The translations under genes were made by a program, and so were the position numbers. From Anaerolineaceae bacterium (GTDB taxonomy: Bacteria > Chloroflexota > Anaerolineae > Anaerolineales > Anaerolineaceae), in contig JAENYZ010000007.1 of assembly GCA_016841525.1 (NCBI GenBank), positions 1 through 49,072 of the forward strand: 49,072 nucleotides of DNA, written 5' to 3'. The notes under the pieces were generated by a model. It worked only from the letters and a program-made list of their open reading frames with translations, did not search any database and was not told where the DNA came from. The stretch's first letter is position 1, and each line of letters opens with the position of its first letter. Below, one piece after another: positions 1-6,269 of this stretch.

Positions 1-46
1 GTCAAGTTTAGAATTCCTTCTTTAACCCTTGACATTCAACACAGTT

Positions 47-96
47 ACTGCGAGGAACGAGTGCGAAGCCTCCTGGAAGGAAGCAATCTCGATTTT
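47..96. repeat. Dispersed GCGAGGA...AAGCAATCTCG-type repeat
   Basis: The stretch reads as a degenerate inverted unit: GCGAGGAACGAG at the left and AAGCAATCTCG at the right. Fragments of similar wording (GGAACGAAGTGACGAAG) recur near 34905-34922, and a looser relative (GAGCGAAGCGGAACGCCCGAAG) at 1264-1285. This looks like a dispersed intergenic repeat, not a gene. The rest of positions 1-170 shows nothing I can name. Confidence 0.35.
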
Positions 97-170
97 TGTA
101 GCAGTTGTGCACCAATCCAGTTAACAATGAAAACATCAAGAATTACGGAATATGCCACAGAAAAATATTA

Positions 171-256
171 GATGGGGGACGGAAGACCGAAGACGGGAGA
201 CAGGTGACTGAAGACTGGTTTTAGAAAATGGGGGTAAAAAGACAGAAGATGGAGAA
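171..256. repeat. Heptamer array, AGACNGR family
   Basis: The sequence steps in units of seven (AGACCGA, AGACGGG, AGACAGG, TGACTGA, AGACTGG), with a looser tail after 230. It is the same family that flanks the four-helix-bundle gene at 3549. No gene lies inside this copy. Confidence 0.7.
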
Positions 257-387
257 GAATCAGAAACGGATCGATCCAATCGCATAATTTTCAATTACCG
301 ATTTTCCAACTTAATAAAAAATATGATAAAAAAGAGTTATAAAATAGCTTATAATTATTTTAGTTACCAACGACCAAGGCGGTGAGA

Positions 388-579
388 ATGTCCAGAAAAA
401 CAATGAATTTGATTTTGATCTTAGCCGGAGCGTTGCTGACAATCATCTCCTTGCTTGCCGACGTGATCGGCATTGGTTCCTACCCAGGTATTAATTGGGC
501 GCAGATCACCGGCGCAGGAGCAGGTCTTGTCGTTGTGGTTTTGGGAATCCTTCGAAGTCGGCTTAAAGTTGAGGATTAA
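388..579 (+). CDS. Small two-TM membrane protein, unknown function
   Basis: A 63-residue protein with two hydrophobic stretches (about residues 7-26 and 40-55) separated by a short loop containing GSYPGINWAQITG, and a short charged tail (RSRLKVED). It looks like a small integral membrane protein with no recognisable domain. I chose ATG 388 over an in-frame GTG at 382 because AAGG at 376-379 sits 8 bases upstream. A TATAAT at 350-355 could be its -10 box, though no good -35 is visible. It stands alone between repeat arrays, more than 900 bases from the next gene, so context gives no function. It could be a spurious reading frame, but the hydrophobic pattern and ribosome site argue for a real gene. 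Confidence 0.55.
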   Translation: MSRKTMNLILILAGALLTIISLLADVIGIGSYPGINWAQITGAGAGLVVVVLGILRSRLKVED

Positions 580-608
580 TCTCACAATTGTAGAATTTTG
601 ATTGCAGT

Positions 609-686
609 CCAGGAGAACGGAAACCGAAGACAGAAGACGGGGGACAGAAGACCGGAGACCGAAGACAGGAGACCTAAGACCGATTA
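609..686. repeat. Heptamer array, AGACNGR family
   Basis: About ten degenerate 7-bp units (AGACAGA, AGACGGG, GGACAGA, AGACCGG, AGACCGA) in head-to-tail order. No gene is associated with it. Positions 580-1563 form a gene-free stretch of almost 1 kb that is mostly repeat arrays and small hairpins. Confidence 0.7.
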
Positions 687-729
687 ACCCTCATCACAAT
701 AAACTGCTGCAAGCAAAATGATATCCTCT

Positions 730-905
730 TCCAGCTATCAGCTACCAACTACCAACCACAAGCCACAAATCACCCCCCTAACCCCCCGCAAGCAGGGGGA
801 ATTATTATTTTAGCTACCAGCTACCAGCTACAAGCTACCAGCTACCACCTACCAACTACCGTCTATCAACTACCAACCACCAACTACCAACCACCAGCTT
901 CTCAA
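730..905. repeat. Heptamer array, CTACCAR family, with a G/C-run hairpin
   Basis: Two blocks of head-to-tail CTACCAR/CTATCAR units (732-765 and 812-903) are separated by a short CCCCC-GCAAGCA-GGGGG hairpin (about 782-798). More than a dozen 7-bp units are visible. The same family forms the right arms of the four-helix-bundle cassettes near 35.9, 39.0 and 40.2 kb. Confidence 0.75.
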
Positions 906-1053
906 AATTGAGGATTAAATTCTTGATTTTGGCATGCCAAAAGGCACCCGATTTGGTTTGCCTGTAAACGAATGTCAGAGTACAATGGGTTCTGTCGAAC
1001 ACCGTGGAGAGAACTTACAATGAAGCGATCACAATAAATGTTCTCTTCCACGA

Positions 1054-1100
1054 GAGGGCTGAATTCATCATTCCAAACATCGAAGCCACATTCAGCCCTC
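1054..1100. repeat. Inverted repeat (11-bp arms)
   Basis: GAGGGCTGAAT at 1054-1064 is the exact reverse complement of ATTCAGCCCTC at 1090-1100, with a 25-base loop. No T-run follows, so it is not an obvious intrinsic terminator. Small frames overlapping it have no protein-like features. Confidence 0.5.
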
Positions 1101-1172
1101 GTTCGACTTTTTTATTGGGTATGCACCGCACTTTCAGCTTAGCCAGAGTGACTTCAGGGAACGTCAGGCGTA

Positions 1173-1196
1173 CACAGACTTTGTGAAAAATCTGTG
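1173..1196. repeat. Short palindrome CACAGA...TCTGTG
   Basis: Six-base arms (CACAGA 1173-1178, TCTGTG 1191-1196) around TTTGTGAAAAA. A related palindrome (CAGATTTTA-TG-TAAAATCTG) lies inside the broken gene at 38798-38817, so this may be a small dispersed element. Confidence 0.4.
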
Positions 1197-1200
1197 ATGA

Positions 1201-1383
1201 CCCACCACCTGCCAACTACCAACCACCAGCTACCACTTACCAACTACCAGCTACAAAGTCATGGAGCGAAGCGGAACGCCCGAAGTGAAATGGAGGGTGC
1301 TCCGTCCCCCGTCATACCTGCCAACACCCAGCTATCAGCTATCAGCTATTTGCTTTCACCTTTCAGCTTTCAGCTACCATCCC
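1201..1383. repeat. Heptamer arrays, CTACCAR and AGCTATC/AGCTTTC families
   Basis: Positions 1201-1256 hold CTACCAR units. After a GC-richer unit (1258-1310) containing GGAGC/GCTCC complementarity, 1325-1383 holds AGCTATC then AGCTTTC units. The open frame that runs through here codes only for repeat-derived low-complexity sequence and I do not call it a gene. Confidence 0.7.
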
Positions 1384-1413
1384 TTAATAACAAATTAAGC
1401 TTTATGGTATAAT
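1384..1413 (+). promoter_or_regulatory. Candidate extended -10 promoter of the polysaccharide locus
   Basis: A perfect TATAAT at 1408-1413 is preceded by TGG, giving an extended -10 (TGnTATAAT). The -35 would be TTAATA (1384-1389, 18-base spacer), which is weak, as extended -10 promoters allow. It is the last promoter-like signal before the NusG-like gene at 1564 and gives a leader of about 140 bases. Confidence 0.55.
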
Positions 1414-1416
1414 CTC

Positions 1417-1444
1417 GCACACATTAATAATGAAAAATGTGTGC
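1417..1444 (+). promoter_or_regulatory. 9-bp hairpin at the predicted transcript 5' end
   Basis: GCACACATT (1417-1425) pairs perfectly with AATGTGTGC (1436-1444) across a 10-base loop. It begins a few bases after the -10 box, so the nascent RNA would start with this stem. It could be an operator or a 5' stabilising stem. There is no following T-run, so a terminator is unlikely. Confidence 0.45.
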
Positions 1445-1563
1445 ATCCTCTTGCTTTGGGGATCATTTAACAATACTGAGGCTTTTTACAGCAGGTTTGA
1501 TGATTAAATGTAATTGCTAAAACATGTTTATTAGTATGTCAGAAATCATTAGGAAGTTCACTT

Positions 1564-2073
1564 ATGTCCCTTTCCTGGTACGTACTTCACAGCAAACCTA
1601 ACAGAGAATCATTTCTGTTTTCACAATTAAAGCACCGTGATATCGAAACCTTCTACCCACGCTTGCGAGTGGAGCCGGTTAATCCCCGCTCGCGAAAGGT
1701 GCGATCCTTCTTCCCGGGTTACCTCTTTGTACGTGTTGATTTAGACGAAGTCTCACTATCCAGCCTGACCTATGTGCCTGGTGCACAAAACGTGGTCAGC
1801 TTTGATTACGAGCCCGCCATCGTGCCGGATGAGGTCATCAGCACCATCAAAGAAAATGTAGCGCAGATCAACCAGGATCCGAAAAAATATCAAAAGGCAT
1901 TGAAACACGGTGACCCGGTGATCATCAAAGGCGGACCCTTCGAAGGCCACCAGGCCATATTTGATACCGCCCTCAAAGGGAGCGACCGTGTCCGCTTGCT
2001 GATCAAGCTCCTGCACGGTCAGCAAATCCGCGTGCAGGTGCCGGAGGACATGGCGCAGGCTAAAAATCAATAA
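1564..2073 (+). CDS. Specialised NusG paralogue (RfaH/UpxY-type antiterminator)
   Basis: A 169-residue NusG-family elongation factor. The N-terminal NGN domain (about residues 4-100) opens with WYVLHSKPNRE and contains FFPGYLFVRVD. A KOW segment follows near residues 115-145 (GDPVIIKGGPFEGHQAIFD). Family members of this size at the head of capsule or O-antigen loci bind paused RNA polymerase and stop premature termination in long operons. The position, first gene before about 38 kb of same-strand polysaccharide genes, fits that role and argues against housekeeping NusG, which normally sits beside secE and ribosomal protein genes. AGGAAG a few bases upstream of the ATG is a good ribosome site. 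An ops-like sequence lies downstream at 2161. The specific subfamily (UpxY, LoaP or RfaH) cannot be settled by eye. Confidence 0.9.
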   Translation: MSLSWYVLHSKPNRESFLFSQLKHRDIETFYPRLRVEPVNPRSRKVRSFFPGYLFVRVDLDEVSLSSLTYVPGAQNVVSFDYEPAIVPDEVISTIKENVAQINQDPKKYQKALKHGDPVIIKGGPFEGHQAIFDTALKGSDRVRLLIKLLHGQQIRVQVPEDMAQAKNQ

Positions 2074-2133
2074 TCATCACTAGCGCAAGTGGGGGAGACG
2101 CCGGGAATTGATTATTTTCATACCTTCAACCAG

Positions 2134-2173
2134 CCGACAGAAAGCATTTAATGTCGGAGGGGCGGATGCGTGG
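2134..2173 (+). promoter_or_regulatory. Hairpin plus ops-like element (candidate antiterminator recruitment site)
   Basis: CCGACA (2134-2139) pairs with TGTCGG (2152-2157), with an inner AAA/TTT stem. Four bases on, GGCGGATGCGTG (2161-2172) matches the RfaH ops core GGCGGTAGCGTG at 10 of 12 positions; the two mismatches are a TA/AT swap. It sits between the NusG-like gene and the rest of the locus. A 10/12 match is expected a few times by chance in 49 kb on two strands, so the support comes from its position. Confidence 0.35.
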
Positions 2174-2183
2174 AAAAAATAAT

Positions 2184-2256
2184 AGCTCGTAGCCGGTAGC
2201 TGGTGGCTGGTAGCTTTATAATCTTTTTCTACGAGCTACGAGCTACAAACTACGAA
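2184..2256. repeat. Gene-free inverted heptamer array (long hairpin)
   Basis: The left arm (2184-2216) has units of the GGTAGCT type. The right arm (2229-2256) has units of the CTACGAG type in the opposite sense, separated by about 12 bases. The arms are complementary over most of their length, so the transcript can form a long imperfect stem. It has the arms of the four-helix-bundle cassettes but no gene between them. Confidence 0.75.
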
Positions 2257-2285
2257 CTGTTATCTATAGGTACAAGCTAAACACC

Positions 2286-3377
2286 ATGACTAATATTACG
2301 GAAAACCAAGAAAGCTCAAATTTAAAAAGATCGCGCAACGTCATCCTCGGAGTAATCGCCTTCCTCCTCATCTCCCTCGCGCTGACCTACTTCCTCTGGT
2401 TCCGGCCGATGGTCAATCAACCCATCTCCGAAACCCTTGCCCTGCCGACCCCCGTCGAGGTGGGCAAAGAACCGGTTGATGAAACGCCTGACCTCCCCTC
2501 CAACCTGAGCGAGCGCCCTGTGTTTGTCCGTCCCACCAAACCCGCCTTAGCCAAACCCGTCTGCGGGAATGACCTCGATTGGATCGTCCTGCTGGTCGGC
2601 ATCGACTACCGCGGCGAAGGCTACGAATACGGCCTGGCGGACATCATCCGCCTGGTGCATATTGACTTTGTCGAGATGACCGTTAACATGGTCCCGCTTC
2701 CTCGCGATCTGCTGGTGGAGGTCCCTGAAGGACGCTTCACTGTCGCGGATCCCTTCAAGATCAACCAGACCTACTTGTTCGGCACCCCCGGCATGGGCCA
2801 TTACGTCGGCTCGGGTCAGGGCGCCGGCGCCCTTGCGGAAGCCATCCAGTATAACTTCGGCGTCACCGTGGACCACTACGGCGTGATCAACTTTGAGACC
2901 TTTGTGAACTTCATCGATGCCATCGGCGGGATTGAAGTCGATCTGCCCACAGCTGTCTATGAGGAGGGCGTTGCCAGCTTCTCCGCCGGCGCGCAGATCC
3001 TCGATGGTGAGGATGCACTCATTCTGTCCCGTGTTCGCCACGGCTATGGGGACGCCTTCCGCATCAGCAACCAGACCATCATCCTGCGGGCGATCCTCAA
3101 GAAGATGGCAAAGCCGGCAAATCTGATCAAGGTGCCCGATTTGCTGTCACAGTTCACCGGCGGCTTCCTGACTGACCTCTCAATCGATCAGCTGACGGAT
3201 CTTGGCGTGTGTACTCTGCGCCGCTTCGACACCCAAAACCTATCCGCCTTCGACGTCCCCCTTGACCTGCTCACCGGCGGCAGAGCCTACATCCCAACCC
3301 TCAACAACAACGCCTTCGTTTACCGCTGGGATGAGGAATTTGTGGAATGGATACATGACTCTTTGCTAGCGCAGTAG
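2286..3377 (+). CDS. LytR-CpsA-Psr (LCP) family protein
   Basis: A 363-residue membrane-anchored LCP protein. One TM helix (about residues 20-40) is followed by a Pro-rich linker and the LCP domain (about 95-290). Recognisable landmarks are WIVLLVGIDYRGEG at the domain start, VPLPRDLLVEVP with the conserved Arg/Asp, FIDAIGGIEVDLP, and LSRVRHGYGD with the Arg residues that contact the lipid pyrophosphate. LCP enzymes transfer polyprenyl-linked glycopolymers to a cell-surface acceptor, so this may attach the polysaccharide made by the locus. The usual first Asp region reads ADIIRL, a slight variant. The start ATG follows a heptamer hairpin, so its translation may depend on leader structure. The gene is visibly GC-richer than the genes from 7.9 kb on. 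Confidence 0.88.
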   Translation: MTNITENQESSNLKRSRNVILGVIAFLLISLALTYFLWFRPMVNQPISETLALPTPVEVGKEPVDETPDLPSNLSERPVFVRPTKPALAKPVCGNDLDWIVLLVGIDYRGEGYEYGLADIIRLVHIDFVEMTVNMVPLPRDLLVEVPEGRFTVADPFKINQTYLFGTPGMGHYVGSGQGAGALAEAIQYNFGVTVDHYGVINFETFVNFIDAIGGIEVDLPTAVYEEGVASFSAGAQILDGEDALILSRVRHGYGDAFRISNQTIILRAILKKMAKPANLIKVPDLLSQFTGGFLTDLSIDQLTDLGVCTLRRFDTQNLSAFDVPLDLLTGGRAYIPTLNNNAFVYRWDEEFVEWIHDSLLAQ

Positions 3378-3427
3378 GGTATACACCGCTTAAGAGTGCA
3401 GAAAATCTATTAGCAAACGATAGTCGA

Positions 3428-4003
3428 GCTGAAAGCTTAAAGCTGAAAGTGCTAAGCTGAAAGAAATTTAGCTCGTAGCTGGTAGCATGTAGCTCGTAGG
3501 GTGACAGAGGACCGGAGACCGAAGACGGAAGTGAAAGACTAGAATCCAGTGGCAGAATATAAATTTCAGAAATTAGAAGTCTATCGATTGGCTTTGGGGT
3601 ATATAAAAGATGTATATTTACTGAGCCATAAATTGCCTGGTCATGAGAAATTTAATCTATCCAGCCAGATCGAACGAGCGGCGACGTCAATAGCATTGAA
3701 CATCGCTGAGGGATCTACAGGACAAACCAATCTCGAACAAAAACGTTTCTTGAGTTTTGCGATGCGATCCTATCTTGAAACCATCGCCTGCTTAGATCTA
3801 ACCGAACAGCTAGGCTATCTTAACGAAAGGGAAACTTCTGAATTACGAAAACAAGGGCATCAATTATTTGTCAAGCTGGTCTCATTTAAAAATGCACTCA
3901 GATAACGATCCTCTGTCTTTCATCCTCCCTCCTCCATCCTCCGTCTTCCGTACCCCGTCTTCTGTCCTTATCCCGTCCCCCGTCTCCTGTCTCCCGTCAA
4001 TCA
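3428..4003. mobile_element. Heptamer-flanked four-helix-bundle cassette A
   Basis: The left arm (3428-3535) runs through three heptamer families in turn: AGCTGAA, then GTAGCTG, then AGACCGA. The right arm (3907-4001) holds the same AGACNGR family on the opposite strand (TCCGTCT, TCTGTCC, CGTCTCC units). Together they are inverted arrays enclosing the gene at 3549. The layout resembles rRNA intervening sequences, which carry an IVP gene between complementary ends. Mobility is inferred from recurrence (other cassettes at 35.4, 38.5, 39.8 kb); no target duplication was identified. Confidence 0.6.
3549..3905 (+). CDS. Four-helix-bundle protein (23S rRNA IVP/Avd-like)
   Basis: A 118-residue protein of the four-helix-bundle family (S23/IVP, related to Avd of diversity-generating retroelements). 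Family landmarks are FQKLEVYRLALGYIKDVY in helix 1, SSQIERAATSIALNIAEGS ending helix 2, KRFLSFAMRSYLETIACL in helix 3 and a helical tail. Such proteins form basic oligomeric bundles thought to bind nucleic acid; their function outside DGRs is unknown. The frame opens at GTG 3549; no better ATG lies in frame at the N-terminus. It is a distant paralogue of the copies at 35488, 38576 and 39875. It lies between inverted heptamer arrays and has no evident link to polysaccharide synthesis. Confidence 0.85.
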   Translation: MAEYKFQKLEVYRLALGYIKDVYLLSHKLPGHEKFNLSSQIERAATSIALNIAEGSTGQTNLEQKRFLSFAMRSYLETIACLDLTEQLGYLNERETSELRKQGHQLFVKLVSFKNALR

Positions 4004-4017
4004 ATTAGAATGTAAAC

Positions 4018-4875
4018 ATGAATCAAAATACTGAAACCGAAAATTGGGACCTCATCATCACTCCCCGCAAAAAATGGTACGACCTGCAGCTTGCGGATGT
4101 CTGGCGCTACCGCGACCTGATCGCCCTCTTCGTGCGGCGTGACTTCGTCTCGCGCTACAAGCAGACCATCCTCGGCCCCCTCTGGTTCCTGATCCAGCCG
4201 CTGCTCACCTCCGTTGTCTTCACCGTCATCTTCGGCAACATCGCCCAACTGCCCACCGACGGACTGCCCCAGCTCTTGTTCTACATGTCCGGCAATGTCC
4301 TGTGGGGTTACTTCTCCAACTGTCTCACCAGCACCTCCAACACCTTCGTCGCCAACGCCCGACTGTTCGGCAAGGTCTACTTCCCGCGCCTGGTGATGCC
4401 CATCTCCACCGTCATCTCCAACCTGATCACCTTCGCCATCCAGTTTGTATTCTTCCTGGGCTTTTACCTGTATTTCTTCCTCAGCGGCGCGGACATCACC
4501 CTCACCCTCTGGGCATTCTCCCTGCCCCTGCTGATCCTCCTGATGGCTGGGCTGGGTCTGGGCTTCGGCATCATCATCTCCTCTCTCACCACCAAATACC
4601 GCGACCTGAGCTACCTGGTCTCCTTCGGCGTTTCCCTGTGGATGTACGCCACACCCGTCATCATCCCCGTCTCCAGCATCCCGGAGCGCTGGCGCTGGGT
4701 GGTGGACGTCAACCCCGTCACCCCGATCATCGAGACCTTCCGGGCGGGCTTCCTCGGCGCCGGCGACGCCTCCTGGGCACGCCTGGGCTACTCCGCCGCC
4801 TTCATGCTTGTGGTGATGTTCATTGGCGTGGTGATTTTTAACCGCGTCGAGAAGACGTTCATTGACACCGTTTAG
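4018..4875 (+). CDS. wzm: ABC-2 polysaccharide export permease (Wzm-like)
   Basis: A 285-residue permease of the Wzm/TagG/KpsM family. A cytoplasmic amphipathic start (WRYRDLIALFVRRDFVSRYK, then QTILGPLWFLIQPLL) precedes about six TM helices. Together with a Wzt ATPase it would move completed, lipid-linked polysaccharide across the cytoplasmic membrane. The matching ATPase is encoded 9 kb away at 13953, an unusual separation since wzm and wzt are normally adjacent. The sequence between them includes two decayed wzt starts, suggesting the pair was pushed apart by insertions. The gene is strongly GC-rich with C-ending codons, unlike the AT-rich genes from 7.9 kb on. ATG at 4018 directly follows the right arm of cassette A. 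Confidence 0.92.
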   Translation: MNQNTETENWDLIITPRKKWYDLQLADVWRYRDLIALFVRRDFVSRYKQTILGPLWFLIQPLLTSVVFTVIFGNIAQLPTDGLPQLLFYMSGNVLWGYFSNCLTSTSNTFVANARLFGKVYFPRLVMPISTVISNLITFAIQFVFFLGFYLYFFLSGADITLTLWAFSLPLLILLMAGLGLGFGIIISSLTTKYRDLSYLVSFGVSLWMYATPVIIPVSSIPERWRWVVDVNPVTPIIETFRAGFLGAGDASWARLGYSAAFMLVVMFIGVVIFNRVEKTFIDTV

Positions 4876-4909
4876 GAGATTAAACCACAAAGGACGCGAA
4901 GGACACAAA

Positions 4910-4972
4910 CAAAAAAACAAAAAAACAAAAAAACAAAAAAACAAAAAAACAAAAAAACAAAAAAACAAAAAA
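4910..4972. repeat. Octamer tandem repeat (CAAAAAAA)
   Basis: C residues fall exactly every 8 bases from 4910 to 4966, separated by seven A residues. The run forms the loop of the first inverted unit of the GxxExxY cassette. It would be prone to slippage. Lysine/asparagine-rich frames through it are artefacts. Confidence 0.85.
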
Positions 4973-5128
4973 TCTTTCTTAGTGATCTTGGTAAATTTCG
5001 CGGTTCAAAAAAGAAAAACTAACCACAAAGACACAAAGGACACGAAGAAAAAAGAAAACAAAAAGAATTAACAATCTAACTTAGCGTACTCAGCGTTCTT
5101 CGCGGTAAAAACTTAGTGGATCTTAACA

Positions 5129-5509
5129 ATGAAAAACATCGAAGCCATTGCCACAGAAATCGTTGATGCATCAGTAAAAATCCATAAAGCCTTGGGACCT
5201 GGATTACTTGAATCAGCATATCAACAATGCCTTGCTTATGAACTGAGTAAAAGGGAAATTAATGTCGAATGTGAAGTCTTACAGCCTATTTATTATGACA
5301 ATCAGGTGATTGATGCTGGTTACAGGATCGATATGCTAGTGGAGAATCAGATAATTATCGAAAATAAATGTGTTGAAAGATTGCTTCCTATTCATATGGC
5401 TCAAATTCTGACTTATCTTAAACTCCGTCAAATCAAATTGGGCTTTCTTATTAATTGGAATACATCCCTTATAAAAAATGGCATCAAACGAGTAGCGAAT
5501 GACTTATGA
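5129..5509 (+). CDS. GxxExxY protein (PD-(D/E)XK nuclease-like fold)
   Basis: A 126-residue member of the GxxExxY family. The naming motif GPGLLESAY is at residues 30-38. It is followed by YRIDMLVENQIIIENK (about residues 71-86), where D...ExK matches the PD-(D/E)XK nuclease core, and by the helix MAQILTYLKL. The family is placed in the PD-(D/E)XK superfamily by similarity, with no established role. Because the D and E-x-K residues are kept, a metal-dependent nuclease activity is plausible. It is enclosed by inverted degenerate repeats and is more AT-rich than the permease gene upstream, both consistent with an independently acquired cassette. There is no sign that it belongs to polysaccharide synthesis. 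Confidence 0.85.
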   Translation: MKNIEAIATEIVDASVKIHKALGPGLLESAYQQCLAYELSKREINVECEVLQPIYYDNQVIDAGYRIDMLVENQIIIENKCVERLLPIHMAQILTYLKLRQIKLGFLINWNTSLIKNGIKRVANDL

Positions 5510-5648
5510 TGGTATTAAACCGCGAAGACACAAAGAACACAAAGAATAAATTTAATAAAAAAGATTAAAATAAAAAATCTTTCTTAGCGAACTTTGCGTT
5601 CTCATCGTACCCTTGCGGTATAGCGGTTCAATTATTTCTTCCAATATT

Positions 5649-6269
5649 ATGTTTTCAAAACTGATTAATATAGTTTTTTTACTTTTAGTTGCCATTATAA
5701 TTCTTGGGTTAATTTATCCAAATAGTGTACGCGCGGCGATTGCCAACAACATCTGGTCGGTTCGCTTTATCAAAGGGGCTTACGCGCAGGGTGGGGTGGA
5801 CCCCCGAGCCTTTTCTCCCCCAGCGACCCACAAGCACGCCGGGATGCTCCTGGCAAACCAGGCGCTCAAACTGGATGACGTCGGCCTGGCTTTGGACTAT
5901 ATGGCACCGCTGCGGAATTCTGCCGATTCACTGGTCCGCCACACAATTGCCAACCTCCATTTCTTACAGGGTGAGGTCGCACCAGCGGTTGAAATATGGA
6001 AGAGCCTCGGAGAGTGGCACACCCTTGAACAGGCGTATCGTCAGTTAGAAGGGGACGAGCAAATTTTAGCGCTCCAGGCTGCTTATGAACTCTTTCCGGA
6101 AAGGTACGCCCGGCCTCTGGTTAGTGCCCTTTTGACCAAAGCGAATCAACTGCTCGAAGAAGATCAAATTGACCAGGCAATCTTGGTTTATCAACGGGTT
6201 TTAAGCATCAATCCCGGACAACAAGAAGCCCTGGCTGCTATGGAGAACCTGGCAGATTCCGATGAGTGA
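5649..6269 (+). CDS. Membrane-anchored TPR-like protein
   Basis: A 206-residue protein with one N-terminal hydrophobic helix (about residues 4-27, LINIVFLLLVAIIILGLIYP), then an Ala/Leu-rich helical region with TPR-like pairs, clearest near the C-terminus (ALLTKANQLLEEDQIDQAILVYQRVLSINPGQQEALAAM). It overlaps the next gene (O-antigen ligase) by 8 bases, so the two are probably translated together. It may assist the polymerase/ligase; TPR modules are common beside Wzy/WaaL-like proteins. The start is ATG 5649; an upstream TTG at 5613 lies inside the repeat arm and is unlikely. No enzyme motif is visible. Confidence 0.7.
   Translation: MFSKLINIVFLLLVAIIILGLIYPNSVRAAIANNIWSVRFIKGAYAQGGVDPRAFSPPATHKHAGMLLANQALKLDDVGLALDYMAPLRNSADSLVRHTIANLHFLQGEVAPAVEIWKSLGEWHTLEQAYRQLEGDEQILALQAAYELFPERYARPLVSALLTKANQLLEEDQIDQAILVYQRVLSINPGQQEALAAMENLADSDE

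Larger units (their letters stand above)
4882..5640. mobile_element. Repeat-flanked GxxExxY cassette
   Basis: Three inverted units of one degenerate family are present: 4882-5000, 5018-5118 and 5514-5640. Each begins with AACCACAAAG/AACCGCGAAG-type 8-9-base steps (CACAAAGGA, CACGAAGAA) and ends with the reverse complement (CTTAGCG, TTCGCGGT). The GxxExxY gene lies between the second and third. The last arm runs up to the start of the TPR gene. The parallel with the heptamer/four-helix cassettes is clear, but the repeat family differs. Mobility is inferred. Confidence 0.5.

Noticed and set aside
812-903. Possible CRISPR array
   Set aside because: Units are contiguous 7-mers without unique spacers of 25-40 bases, and no cas genes are present.
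1004-1186. 60-codon frame and its antisense partner
   Set aside because: They cover an inverted repeat, have no convincing ribosome site, and show no protein-like pattern.
1194-1412. Open frame of 72 codons rich in Thr, Leu and Pro
   Set aside because: It is read straight through heptamer arrays; composition follows the repeat, not a protein.
3997-4968. Long minus-strand open frame (323 codons) opposite the permease gene
   Set aside because: It is antisense to a clear Wzm gene with strong third-codon GC bias, and its N-terminus is encoded by the A-rich octamer repeat. No domain is visible.
4862-5071. Lys/Gln/Asn-rich frame after the permease
   Set aside because: Encoded by the octamer run and the GxxExxY-cassette repeats.
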